From contig JAEVHH010000003.1 of the NCBI GenBank assembly GCA_017607445.1, positions 3,596,001 through 3,660,000 of the forward strand: 64,000 bases of DNA, in the 5' to 3' direction. The position numbers and the translations under genes are program-made. Origin of the DNA: Histoplasma ohiense (lineage: Eukaryota > Ascomycota > Eurotiomycetes > Onygenales > Ajellomycetaceae). Below the pieces are notes generated by a model, which worked only from the letters and a program-made list of their open reading frames with translations, was not told the DNA's origin and searched no databases. How positions within the stretch are numbered: position 1 is the stretch's first letter; every line of letters begins with the position of its first letter. Shown here piece after piece: positions 1 to 10,539 of this stretch.

Positions 1-1386
1 GTGGTGAGTCCGGTTGAGTTTGGTCCGGTTCCAGCAGGAGGTCCTGCGGAAAGTAGGCGTATCCCGCGAAGTGTTCGTCAGCTCCCTCACCTGTGAGGAC
101 AACTTTGACCCCATTCTCTTGTGGAAGCGTCGATAATGCAAACTTCGCGACAAAGTTGAGATCGCTGTTGTGGTGTTCACAATGGTATGCCGCATCAGTA
201 AAGTTTTCCGCTAGGGTGGCTTCGTCAACGACCTTCTTAGTAGATTCAACCCCCAACCATTTGGCTGTCCGATCAGCGACATCTGTAGAAATGTGGAGTC
301 AATCATCGGTCAAAAACTTTTATTGTTCGAACGGGGTCACGTACCCGACTCATCATAGCCCGACTTCTTTGGAAACTCCACACTAAAGCACGCCACTCTC
401 GTTGCTGCTTGGCTGCCGATTTTGACATGGTCTTGTTTCGCAAGATGCGTTGCGATTCCTGCAATAGAAGAAGAGTCGATACCGCCTGATAGATATACGC
501 CAACAGGAACGTCCGCGCGAAGTCGCAGCCGGACCGCCTCAACCAGCCGCTCGCGGACTTGAATTACCATTTCATCAATGCTCCGCGTGTCAGGTTTGTT
601 CTATGCTGTTGTGAGCTTCATACTTGGCCATTTCAATCAGGAATGGTTCTTTACCTTGTCTACATAGGCTGAATCCCAGTATTGATGTATTTCAACCCCC
701 GTTTTGGATATTTCAAGCCAATGTCCGGGTGGCACCTTTTTGACACCTTTGAAATATGTTCTGTCGTCAACACTCCAACCGCTCTCGACAATGGACGCAA
801 CATCCCATTCCGGCTTCCAGCCTAACGGCAAGAACGCTTTTGACTCCGCTGCCAGCAGTATTCTATCACCAACAGTCGTCCAATACAGTGGTTTAATTCC
901 AAACCTATCTCTCACAGCAATCACCTTTTCGCATCCCTCGCGGCTGTCGTAGAGCACAAATGCAAATTCACCCCGTAGGTGTTTGAAAAACTCCGGACAG
1001 CCGTAGATTTTGTAGAGAGCTAGGACGAGTTCGCTGTCGCTTTGACCATGGAATTTATAGCCGTGAATTGTGGCGCATATGCCCCGTAGACGGTCAAAGT
1101 CGTAGATCTCGCCGTTGACAATGGCGTGGATTTGCCCATCATCGCTGGATAGCGGTTGCGCGCCGCTGGGGGTCAGATCGTTGATGGAAAGTCGGCAATG
1201 ACCAAGTCCAACGCTGCCATCCACGTTGACCCAAACGCCAGAGCCATCCGGTCCACGGTGTTTTATTTTCTCAAGCGATGCTTGAAGCTTGCAAGTCAGA
1301 GACTCAACAGTGGGGTGGGTTCTACCACTAGCATCTCCTGACCCACGGCCTAGAGGCAGGGCAATACTTGCCGTAATGCCGCACAT
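1..1386 (-). CDS. Asparagine synthetase (glutamine-hydrolysing) family protein, 3'-truncated by the window edge
   Basis: Proposed exons on the minus strand are 1386-655, 600-345 and 282-1. The two introns (601-654, 283-344) have GT-AG ends and the phases agree, giving about 423 visible residues. The N-terminus MCGI exposes Cys2, the class II glutamine amidotransferase nucleophile. HRGPDGSG, NGEIYDF and RDRFGIKPLYW follow, all typical of the GATase domain. Exon 2 carries the synthetase pyrophosphate motif SGGIDSSS and exon 3 carries TGEGADE. Family members use glutamine and ATP to amidate aspartate; fungal paralogues also sit in secondary-metabolite loci. I cannot tell the housekeeping enzyme from a paralogue because the C-terminal third lies outside the window. 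No biosynthetic partner gene is visible on the inner side. Confidence 0.88.
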
Positions 1387-3114
1387 TGTGGATGTCTATG
1401 CTGTATATCGATTCGTTGATGGTCTTTTTGGTTTGATTGGCAAAGAGAAGCATGATACACATATTGGAAATCACAGTCGCTCGAACGTATATATATAATA
1501 TATCCGGTTGAACGGGGACACCCCAACATCGCTTCATGTTCATAGGCCGTTTTCCAATCCTGTGTACGTCACGAGGCGCATGTAGGAGATCTTTCTGTTT
1601 TCCAAGTGGGGGAATTTCTTTTCACCCCGGCTGAGCCAATGGTGCGGGAGACTTGTTGAAACATCGTCTCCCCGCATTTTCTCGGCCGTTCTGTTCCCAT
1701 TGTGCTGGGTTGTCTAAAGAATGTGCCGTCCCGTAAACGATCACGTAATTCACCACGACCCTGATATAGCCTGATGTGGTGAGCACCAATTAGAATAGTG
1801 CGGCTTCGACCTTCATACGTTCATATATCTAGATATTCAGTGATCATGAGTGAAAATCAATCTGTTTTGACCACTTCAGTCATTGTTTCTTCTTCAAGTA
1901 TGAGCGAGTTGATGGCTGAGGCATAAGTCCATAATAGCCCTGGAGGAGTGTCATATCACATTCTAAAAGAGTCAAGGTCATTGGTGTGGCCCAAGGTCGC
2001 AGTGAAATATGTTAACTAATGGTTTAAAAAGCTGCCTTGGATGCCTGTATCACACACCGATATTTTGGGGGTTTGGATGGCGTAGTGGTAGGCGCTATTC
2101 ATGGAATGCTTTCTCCAGTACCACTGCTGAGACAAGAAGGTAAGATGTTGTAATTCTTACACATCTAGTTCAAGTGACAAGGAACTGCTGAGTATTGCAT
2201 GAGTAATTGTGGGGCAAGGACCCTCTTGAGAGCTAGATCCAGAATAATATAGTGACGTCTCTTCATCAAGGATGACTTGGTTATGAATAGAGAAATGTAA
2301 GAGAGAATAACTGAACATAAAGATAGGCTAGTGAGGTGAAGGCTGTCATAGTCTCTGACTGCATTAGCCTTAGAAAAAATACCAACCAACCCACCCACCA
2401 CTTGGAATATTATCTGACGGTGGCCGTTTCCTGGTCATTAACCTGGCGCCCATCGAGCTCCAGGTTAATCTAGAATACGAGTTCAACAACACATGGCCAA
2501 AAAACATCGACGACACTGCCCTAGATGGGACAATGAAAAAAAGATTTATCAGAAATTGGCGAATTCAATGTATTGTTAGCTGGAGTAAGGAAAAGTTACG
2601 CCACCTTGTAAGAACGGAAAAAAATATATATCGGACGGGCATCCCAAAACGACCAAAATTCTGTGCAAATAATTATACATTCGACGTATAAATATGCGGC
2701 TGGAGGGGAAAAACAACGCGGAAGAAGAAAGTGAATCGGTTCGAAGGTGAAAAAGGAAGAAAAAAAAGAGAAAGAAAATATTCAAACACAAAGAGAAGCG
2801 GGATAAAAAAACGGAAGGTTGGAGCCGGGAAAACAGTCCCAAGTACACAAAAATATCATGCATGAACTCATTTCCCGAGCCAGCGCAAAAGAGAAAATGA
2901 TAATTGCAAAAGAAGGGGAGGGGGGAGAAAAGTGCAACGTTCATTATTAGAATCACGTAAAAAAAATCTATATCTATTAGATGTCCGTTTATGAGACCTG
3001 TTTGACACGGCATTGCCAGCCTGATACCTTGTTCAGAAGAGGTAAACTATTGGATTGTGTTAACTTCCATTTTTTCCCGTAAACATGGATAGAAGGAATA
3101 TTACACAAGATTGC
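1387..3114. other. Intergenic, no supported gene
   Basis: This 1.7 kb lies between the start of the asparagine-synthetase-like gene and the 3' end of GDA1. It should hold the promoter of the former and the 3' UTR of the latter. A 145-codon minus-strand frame at 2576-3013 is rich in Phe, Leu and Ser because it reads a purine-rich plus strand. It has no recognisable domain, so I do not call it. I see no tRNA or repeat array. Confidence 0.6.
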
Positions 3115-4749
3115 TTACCTCGCACCTAAACACCATCCAAGTTCGTTGCCGTTGATTTTTTTCGCAATTTTAACTTGCCGATTCAGAGGGAGATCGTATC
3201 CGGTATGTAAGAGAGATAGCATAAAGGAAAGGTCCAAGCAGTGCTCCGGGCGTTCCTGGAGTTCATTGATAGCATCCTCAATCCCTTCGAAAACACCCCA
3301 GTTACTTTGACCCGCGCAGACTGCGGCTGTTAAATCCTGTAAGTCTCGAAGAGTAAACGATTCCGGCATTCCGAGTGGAGCTGTGCGGTCGTAGAAATAC
3401 GACATGATGAACAGGTCTTCGTTGGCAAAAGTCTTCTGGAGCGGCGGTTGATGGGCGCCGTTAAAGGAACACGGTGCCAACTTGCAATCTGCATCCTTCT
3501 TGAGGATTTTGTCTGCGATTCCTCGGCATTGAGCTGCGGAGGATATTTCTTTCGGACCGATCATCTTGATTTCGACAACCTCACCAAGTGGATGTCCATT
3601 CCCCATTGTTACATTCACGGTGAGCGACGTTCCAGCGCTCAGGCATGGATTGACCATTGTCTTGGAGAGCCACGATTGGTCGGTTGGGCTAGACATGTGT
3701 TTGGCCTCCACAATAGCTCTGTGGATGGCATCTCTTGCTTTCATGAGCCCGTAGCCAAGGTGCGAGTGCTGGTAAAGGTCAAAGTGTCGGCCTCCAAAAT
3801 CCAAAGAAAATTTATGGTCACCTTCAGCCAGTTTCTCCGTTAATCCACCTGCACTTTTGAAGGTTGGTTCAAAAACAATTTGTGTTGAGCCTCCTCCAAG
3901 ATCGAAAACTGCGGCTGTAGGTGTGCGCTCCTTGGTACCGATATTTCCAAGCAGGTAATTGGTGGTGATCCAGGCATACACCCCTTCATATTTGCCATCC
4001 ATGATTTCAACACCACCATTTTCCTTTGAGACGACAGGGAATGGATATACGGTTTCCAGGCGGTTCCTCACCGCATCCAAAATTTTATCGCTAGTCTCTG
4101 GACCCAGGAATCTCAAGCCGGCCGTGGCCTTTACTGCGACTGGAGAGCAGGACTGGTATTCTTTAGGAACCGACTTCAGGGCAACCTCCATCAAAGGATC
4201 CAAGCTCCTTGCGGCGGCCTCTGGATCATCAGCGTAGGAGCTGAGTCCAGCACCACCCTTCTTCTTCTCTGTCATCTTGAAATCTTCATGTTCGAGTTCC
4301 GGCGTGGGCCCACAATTGTTGAAACGGTAAACGTGGATTCGGGAGCCAGTGCTTCCAGCATCGATCATCAATGCGTATTGGATCAAGGGCTTCGTGGAGT
4401 CATATGGTTTTGTACACTTTGAGTTGGACACGGGGGTCTTGATTGAGCTCGCGGAAGATTGACCGCCAGGGAGAAGTACGTAGAGGAACAGTAATAGAAC
4501 AGCAATTATTCCCCCGGTCTTAATATATCTCGTTCTCTGACTTTGTGTCATCGTGGACACTGTGAATGTGTCCTGAAAACCAAATTTATTGGAGCTGCGG
4601 TGAGGATCTCCAGAATGCCTCCCTGGTTTTTCAAATTGATCACGGGTGGACTTCGCTGGAAGGGAAGTGGATCGACGCCTAGGGTTCGAGCCAAAGGGAA
4701 AATATGACCAGATTCCGACGCGGGCACGAGCGTGTACACCAGTTGACAT
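3115..4749 (-). CDS. GDA1: Guanosine diphosphatase GDA1 (GDA1/CD39 nucleotidase, Golgi)
   Basis: A single open exon of 544 codons from the chosen ATG at 4749. The enzyme hydrolyses GDP to GMP in the Golgi lumen, which supports GDP-mannose/GMP antiport and glycosylation. Visible apyrase conserved regions are IDAGSTGSRIHVYRF, KATAGLRFLG, GVYAWITTNYLLGN and FDLGGGSTQIVFEP. A short basic cytosolic tail (RRRSTSLP, then DQFEKPGRH, which recurs in related fungal GDA1 tails) precedes one signal-anchor near residues 79-93, fitting a type II membrane protein. The start is uncertain: upstream in-frame ATG at 4830 and internal ATG at 4551 (MTQSQR, just before the membrane segment) are alternatives. I favour 4749 because it keeps the conserved tail with little extra sequence. 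Confidence 0.93.
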   Translation of the reverse strand: MSTGVHARARVGIWSYFPFGSNPRRRSTSLPAKSTRDQFEKPGRHSGDPHRSSNKFGFQDTFTVSTMTQSQRTRYIKTGGIIAVLLLFLYVLLPGGQSSASSIKTPVSNSKCTKPYDSTKPLIQYALMIDAGSTGSRIHVYRFNNCGPTPELEHEDFKMTEKKKGGAGLSSYADDPEAAARSLDPLMEVALKSVPKEYQSCSPVAVKATAGLRFLGPETSDKILDAVRNRLETVYPFPVVSKENGGVEIMDGKYEGVYAWITTNYLLGNIGTKERTPTAAVFDLGGGSTQIVFEPTFKSAGGLTEKLAEGDHKFSLDFGGRHFDLYQHSHLGYGLMKARDAIHRAIVEAKHMSSPTDQSWLSKTMVNPCLSAGTSLTVNVTMGNGHPLGEVVEIKMIGPKEISSAAQCRGIADKILKKDADCKLAPCSFNGAHQPPLQKTFANEDLFIMSYFYDRTAPLGMPESFTLRDLQDLTAAVCAGQSNWGVFEGIEDAINELQERPEHCLDLSFMLSLLHTGYDLPLNRQVKIAKKINGNELGWCLGAR

Positions 4750-5328
4750 CGAGAGAATGTAGATACTAACTAACACGCGAAGAAAGGGACCGTAACAAGG
4801 GAAATCGCAGTTTGATGCATGCGGAGGCAAGCCACGGCAACGAAGGGGCGAGAGACTAAGCCTTCAAGGAGATCATAGATCCTAGTTAATCGCAAGCACA
4901 CCACATTAGAATACTGTTGGGCTAAACGAATGAGCTCCAAACAGTGGTTGGCGTGAAGCACATGGACTTGGGGGATAAAGGAGTTGAAAAAGGAGAAGAA
5001 AACTGTCGAGATGTTGCCAAGTTGAGTTCACCAGAATTTTTTAGAAATATGTGGCGCAGTTACATAGCCAAAGGTGTGGCTAACCCAAATTTCTTGAAGT
5101 CAGTGTCATTGACAGGGCCATCCGATCTTTCAGCTTTCTGGCATTATTTAAGCATCTTTTGCTTTGGAGTAAGTTAGCTAGCAGCTCTGCAAGGAAGGCT
5201 GGTGATTTGTCTGTTTTGCGTTCCTTGTGGCCCGTGCACTGATAACTATTAACCTATTTATGCTACAGGCTCGAAGTCGCCTTCGCCCAACTTTTTCTAT
5301 AATAGATACATGTAGCATCTTACAAGTC
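4750..5328. promoter_or_regulatory. Divergent promoter region between GDA1 and mitochondrial IF-3
   Basis: About 580 bp separate the two divergent starts. An open frame at 4944-5177 has no recognisable content. No specific operator was identified; the assignment as shared promoter is from gene orientation only. Confidence 0.5.
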
Positions 5329-6114
5329 ATGGCAGCAGCCGCGCCTCATGCCCGCAGCCTCGTCAGAACCACGCAAAGGCTCCGCCAAATATTCATACCA
5401 TCAGCAGATTCCCAAGGCATCCGGTTCGCTGGGCAACAGACAAGATGTTATCGTTTCCAACCCGTTCGACAGCACCAGCCTCTGGCTCCCCGCGCGGAAC
5501 CCCAGCCGATACGCCGACCGCAACCCCGCCCAGCAAATCTCCAGCGGACATACGGGCCACAGAAGGATGCTAAAGACGGCAAAGACCACAATGGTCTCAT
5601 AAAGGACGAGGCGATTCCCGCACGGAGGGTACGGATAGTGAACGAGGACGGGTCACTTGGCGACCCAATACCGTTAGGTGCTGCATTACACACCTTTGAT
5701 CGCTACGTAAACGTTCTTCTCCAGGTTGCTCCCGAAACCGCCGAACGCCCCGCTATTTGTAAAATCACAAGCAAGGGGCAATTGCAGCAAAAACTACAGG
5801 CGAAATCGAAAGCGCCCAAGGACCCCAGCCATTCGCTAAAGCAGGTCGAGTTGAACTGGGGTATTGATGGCCATGACCTCGCACATCGAATGAAAATGGT
5901 GGAGAGCTATTTCGAGAAAGGGAAGAAAGTGGAATTCATATTGTTGCAGAAGGATAAGAGGAAGAAGAAACTACCTGCCCCAGAGAAAGCACGAGAGCTT
6001 GTTAAATCGATAAAAGAACAGATCGCGGAGATGGGTGCTGTGGAGACTAAGAAAATGGAAGGGACATTGCTGGGACGACTTACTATATATGCTGAAAAGT
6101 CGAAGCAGCCATGA
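5329..6114 (+). CDS. Mitochondrial translation initiation factor IF-3 (MTIF3/AIM23 type)
   Basis: A single exon of 261 codons from ATG 5329. The reading frame is open for 34 codons upstream but without another ATG that reaches a conserved region. The N-terminus (MAAAAPHARSLVRTTQRLRQ) is Arg/Ser/Ala-rich with no acidic residue, as expected for a mitochondrial presequence. The middle has the IF-3 N-domain phrase RIVNEDGSLGDPIPL. The C-terminal IF-3 domain contains VELNWGIDGHDLAHRM and, near the end, MEGTLLGRLTIYAEK. IF-3 keeps the mitoribosomal subunits apart and proofreads start-codon selection. The next gene on the same strand is mitochondrial EF-Tu, so two mitochondrial translation factors sit side by side; they are separate transcription units as far as can be seen. 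Confidence 0.85.
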   Translation: MAAAAPHARSLVRTTQRLRQIFIPSADSQGIRFAGQQTRCYRFQPVRQHQPLAPRAEPQPIRRPQPRPANLQRTYGPQKDAKDGKDHNGLIKDEAIPARRVRIVNEDGSLGDPIPLGAALHTFDRYVNVLLQVAPETAERPAICKITSKGQLQQKLQAKSKAPKDPSHSLKQVELNWGIDGHDLAHRMKMVESYFEKGKKVEFILLQKDKRKKKLPAPEKARELVKSIKEQIAEMGAVETKKMEGTLLGRLTIYAEKSKQP

Positions 6115-6562
6115 CGGGCTAGCGAAGAGGGAACTTGTATTATATATTATATTGTAGGCCTGAAAGACGTATATGACCAAGAGCGGCTGGATCTGATTGA
6201 TTGCACTGTACAGTAAATACTAGTATGATAGAGGCCAAAGAAGAGCTGCCCCCGAATCAACACGCTCAACTATTCGGACAGCGCTAGCCTTCAAATGATG
6301 AACCTACACATAGAAGCTATATACGAGATATCATAGAAGTTCTATACACGATGAAATGCTCCATCTCTTCTGAGCACTTCTTCGATCGGGGAAGCTTCGA
6401 AGCCAAGCACCATCGATGACTAAGCACCTCCCGAAAAACTTTTGGCCGCCAACTTTTTGGACGAGGGAAAATATCTCGATCAAGGCCAAATCAATTTGCA
6501 TCCATCACCTCTTGTCAATTCCACCAACTCGCCCCATTGAAGGATTGCCAAGGACTGTCAAG

Positions 6563-8260
6563 ATGGCTAATATTTCCAGATCTGTTAGTGCCCTGCTGCG
6601 GACTGGCAGATTCGCTCTGCAAAGACCTAGAGGTGTCAACCCAATCCGCCATGCCCTTCTCCAGGACCGGACGGCCTTCAGAGGAATGGCAACGGTTTTT
6701 GAGAGATCGAAGCCCCACGTTAACGTCGGTGAGTAGAATCTCGCCTATTTCTGATGTTTATCATTGCATGTATCATTGTCTTAGAATATTGTTTTTAGGT
6801 ACCATCGGCCACGTCGATCATGGAAAGGTTAGATTTCTCTTAATTTCCTAAATTTCTTGGGCGATGATGTCCTGTTTCTAACTTTGACTTTTAATATTTA
6901 ATGTAAAAGACTACTTTGACCGCTGCTATTACCAAACGCCAAGCCGAGAAAGGGCTGGCAAACTTCCTGGAATATGGAGCTATTGACAGAGCGCCTGAGG
7001 AGCGGAAGCGTGGAATTACAATTTCTACCTCCCATATCGAGTATTCGACCGACAAGAGACATTACGCGCACGTCGACTGTCCTGGCCACGCTGATTACAT
7101 CAAGAACATGATTACGGGTGCCGCAAACATGGATGGTGCTATTGTCGTTGTTGCTGCTGCTGACGGCCAAATGTAAGACGCCGCGAGGGAGTGCTGAAGG
7201 TTTTATGCTTTTTAGGCCCCTTGTTTCTGAGAGCATGATGATACTAATACTCGGAAACGTATCTATTAGGCCTCAAACACGTGAGCATTTGCTCCTTGCC
7301 CGACAGGTCGGTGTCCAAAAGATCGTCGTTTTCGTGAACAAAGTCGACGCCCTTGAGGACAAGGAGATGTTGGAGCTTGTCGAGTTAGAAATGAGAGAGC
7401 TCTTAAACACCTACGGATTTGAGGGTGAAGAGACACCCATCATCTTTGGTTCTGCCCTTTGCGCCATGGAAGGCCGTGAGCCTGAGTTGGGAGAAAAGAA
7501 AATTGATGAATTGCTGGAGGCTGTTGATACTTGGATCCCAACACCACAACGTGATACCGAAAAACCTTTCTTGATGTCCGTTGAGGAAGTATTCTCTATC
7601 TCCGGTCGTGGAACCGTTGCCTCCGGTCGTGTTGAGCGCGGTGTCCTCAAGAAGGATTCAGAAGTCGAGCTAATTGGGGGCGGCTCCACCCCCATCAGGA
7701 CGAAGGTAACTGATATCGAAACTTTCAAGAAATCCTGTGACGAGTCTAGAGCTGGGGACAACTCCGGTCTTTTATTGCGTGGTATCAAGCGTGAAGATAT
7801 CCGCCGTGGTATGGTAGTTGCCGTTCCTGGCAGCGTCAAGGCCCACGACAAGTTCTTGGTGTCGATGTATGTCCTGACCGAAGCTGAGGGTGGTCGCCGA
7901 ACCGGATTCGGCCAGAACTATCGTCCTCAAATGTTCATCCGCACAGCTGGTATGTCAAAATGGGGCCCCTTTTCATAATCCTTTCTTTTTTTCCTTTTCC
8001 TCTCTCTATCTCTCTCTCTGTTTCTTTTCAACTCGCCTGATTCACGAAATTAACTAACCCCTTTGATTATAGACGAAGCCGCCCATCTCAGCTTCCCTAG
8101 TGGAGCAGATGAAAGCAAACTCGTTATGCCTGGTGACAACGTCGAGATGATCCTCCAGACACACCGCCCCGTGGCTGCTGAGGCCGGCCAGCGATTCAAC
8201 ATCCGTGAGGGAGGCCGCACTGTCGCGACCGGCCTTGTCACTCGTGTCTTGGAGGAATAG
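6563..8260 (+). CDS. TUF1: Mitochondrial translation elongation factor Tu
   Basis: Five exons: 6563-6728, 6799-6827, 6910-7172, 7270-7949 and 8073-8260 (441 aa, all phases agree). Exon 2 is a 29-nt micro-exon that encodes most of the P-loop GHVDHGK. The N-terminal 45 residues are basic and hydroxylated, a mitochondrial presequence. G-domain motifs are GHVDHGKT, the switch I segment RGITIS, DCPGHAD, NKVD and the SAL motif. Domain 2 (SISGRGTVASGRVERG) and domain 3 (GFGQNYRPQMFIRTAD) follow. The protein delivers aminoacyl-tRNA to the mitoribosome. Length and order match fungal TUF1 fully. The intron splitting the presequence from the G domain lies 3 codons before the P-loop. Confidence 0.97.
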
Positions 8261-8987
8261 AGTGAGAAATCTGCCCGGACAACAGCCATTGGGGTTAGTT
8301 TTGTGATCTTTTTTTACCAAGATATGTGTATATTCTTGTGGGAACAAAATGGGAAGCGGGGCTAGCAAAAAGCCCAAACATGTGTCTGGAGTCTTATCTG
8401 TGTATAATTTTTTTTTTTTTGGTTCCTTCTTTTTTCGTTCTTGTTTCATCCTGTGTTTCTGTTGGGTGTGCTCTTCTGTGGACCTGTGGTTTTGATTTCG
8501 ATTTCTTTCTTCAAAATTCCCCCTCTGCTGTACAACAGAAATGCGCCCCCTCTCGACTCCCATCTAGACCGATCAAAAACAATATGATTGATCCTCCCTG
8601 AAATCACCAGTTGGAAGCTTTCAGACTCTCCCACTTTCGGGCAATATCCGGGATATTAGTATTATTTTTTTATCTATAAGCGTCCCCATCCAATCGCCTC
8701 ACGGAGTCCACGCCTGAGCTCTGCTTCCTGCGTCGGGATTCGGGAACCATGGGTTTGTCGAAGGATCCGCGGGAAGCCCGAGCTAAGACATTTAGACCTC
8801 GAGACGATTTGGAATTATAACCGGGGCCAAAACCAAGTTTTCCCTTCCACCGTCCCTCATTGGGCCACTGGTGGCAAAGTCCTCCTCTATCATCAGCCTA
8901 AACCTGCCCTGCCACGCTGCATCCCATGATATATCCATCGCAGCCCTCTTTGGATTACGGAGGAGGACGTAAGATTTGTCATTCTTC
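8261..8987. other. Intergenic between TUF1 and the bZIP gene
   Basis: This 0.7 kb has T-rich stretches after the TUF1 stop, consistent with its 3' UTR. The upstream part of the bZIP promoter follows. No gene or structured RNA is seen. Confidence 0.5.
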
Positions 8988-10508
8988 ATGTCGCACTCCC
9001 TGCAGAAACCAGCGGCCTTGCCGCGAACCTCCAGCAGCGACACGGCCGAGTCGCTGTGGAGAAAGGCCAAGGAAAAGCTCCATATCTCGAAGAAGGAATC
9101 TGGAGATGCTGAAGGTGAGTACTAGACAAAGGACTACACCAGATGTATATACAATTAAAAAAAAAATTAAAAAAAAAAATCATATAGTCCCCCGCAAGAG
9201 AATTTGATCTGCTGGTTTGCGTGGCATTTTACTTTTATATTCATTTCTTTTGCGCCTGGTATTGGTCCCCTCTTGTCCAACTGCGCACTGTCCTCAATCC
9301 ATGTCGCCGGCCTCGAGAGGCGCTCTCGAGTTGCATCTGGTGGCTGTAGTGCGATGATGAGTGATCCTCGGCTTATTCCAAAGCGGAGTCCACGATGAGA
9401 AATCCTGCCTTTGATTCCATACCACATTCCCCACCAAGAGGGTTGACCATACCGGATGCATATATTCTACATTACTCTATATCTATACGTGCGTCTGTGT
9501 GCGTTGCCTTCAGATATGCATAATTTAGAGCGCTTTATCTTCTTCCTACATCATACAACAGCAGTGGGAATTCCCTGAGTGGCCAGAGTTTTGTCTCTCC
9601 CATCTGCATCTGCAAATTCGTTGTTCTTTGCCTTCTGATTTTTTTTTTTCCCTTCTCTCTTTTCGACTCTACATCCCGAAATTATAGTTTCGACTATCTA
9701 CTGAACTATAGGACTAGAGGAAGGAACCGCCCCTGATACGTCCAAGTCCGCCTACGCTCGAAGACGCGAACAAGTCAGAAGGGCGCAACGGCAAGTTCCC
9801 TCATCCCTCCTGCATACATACCCCTGTCCCATGTGATAGGTGATACGTGCATCTATCCATATACATATATACCTCGATATAGCCCACAGGGTTAAAACGC
9901 CAGGCCGGCTGACAATAATACACACTTCCAGCAATCATCGAGAACGGAAGGAGCAATATATAAAGTCCCTTGAGCACCAGCTTCACCGGCTTCGGGATGA
10001 ATCATCATCTCTCCAATCCGAAACGCATCAGGTAGCTGAGGAGAACACCATCCTGAGGGATATTGTGCAGGAGCACGGTTTACCGCTTCCAAGTACCAGC
10101 ATCAATCCCAGTTCAGAAGATCGGCAACCGTACAGTAAACCCATGGCCACTGTCTCCGTCATCGGCAGCCGCGGGTTCGGACAACGGCTTCAGGTATCTC
10201 TCGGTGATTCGCCTATGGAGCCAGTCTTCCCGGTCGGATTCGGCATCCCTGACAAGCCGCCGGCGGATAAGCCGGTGCTTTCGGTCATCAACTATGAGAA
10301 GCGTGGTGGGCTTCCTAGCCCCAGAGAGTCAACCCAACTCGCTTCTCAGGGTCTATCTCAGCAGCCAATCCCTGGATCTGGCCATCCATATGGTCTCGAT
10401 ACCACCCAGGTTGGCGTGGATTTCGTGCTATTGTACGTCCTGCTTCCTTTCTCAAGTCCCTTCTTTTTTTTAAAAAAAATTTCACATTCCCCTTCAACCT
10501 TCAAAACC

Positions 10509-10539
<31 letters not shown>

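Noticed and set aside
2576..3013. 145-codon minus-strand open frame
   Set aside because: Phe/Leu/Ser-rich reading of a purine-rich strand, no domain, located in the GDA1 3' region.
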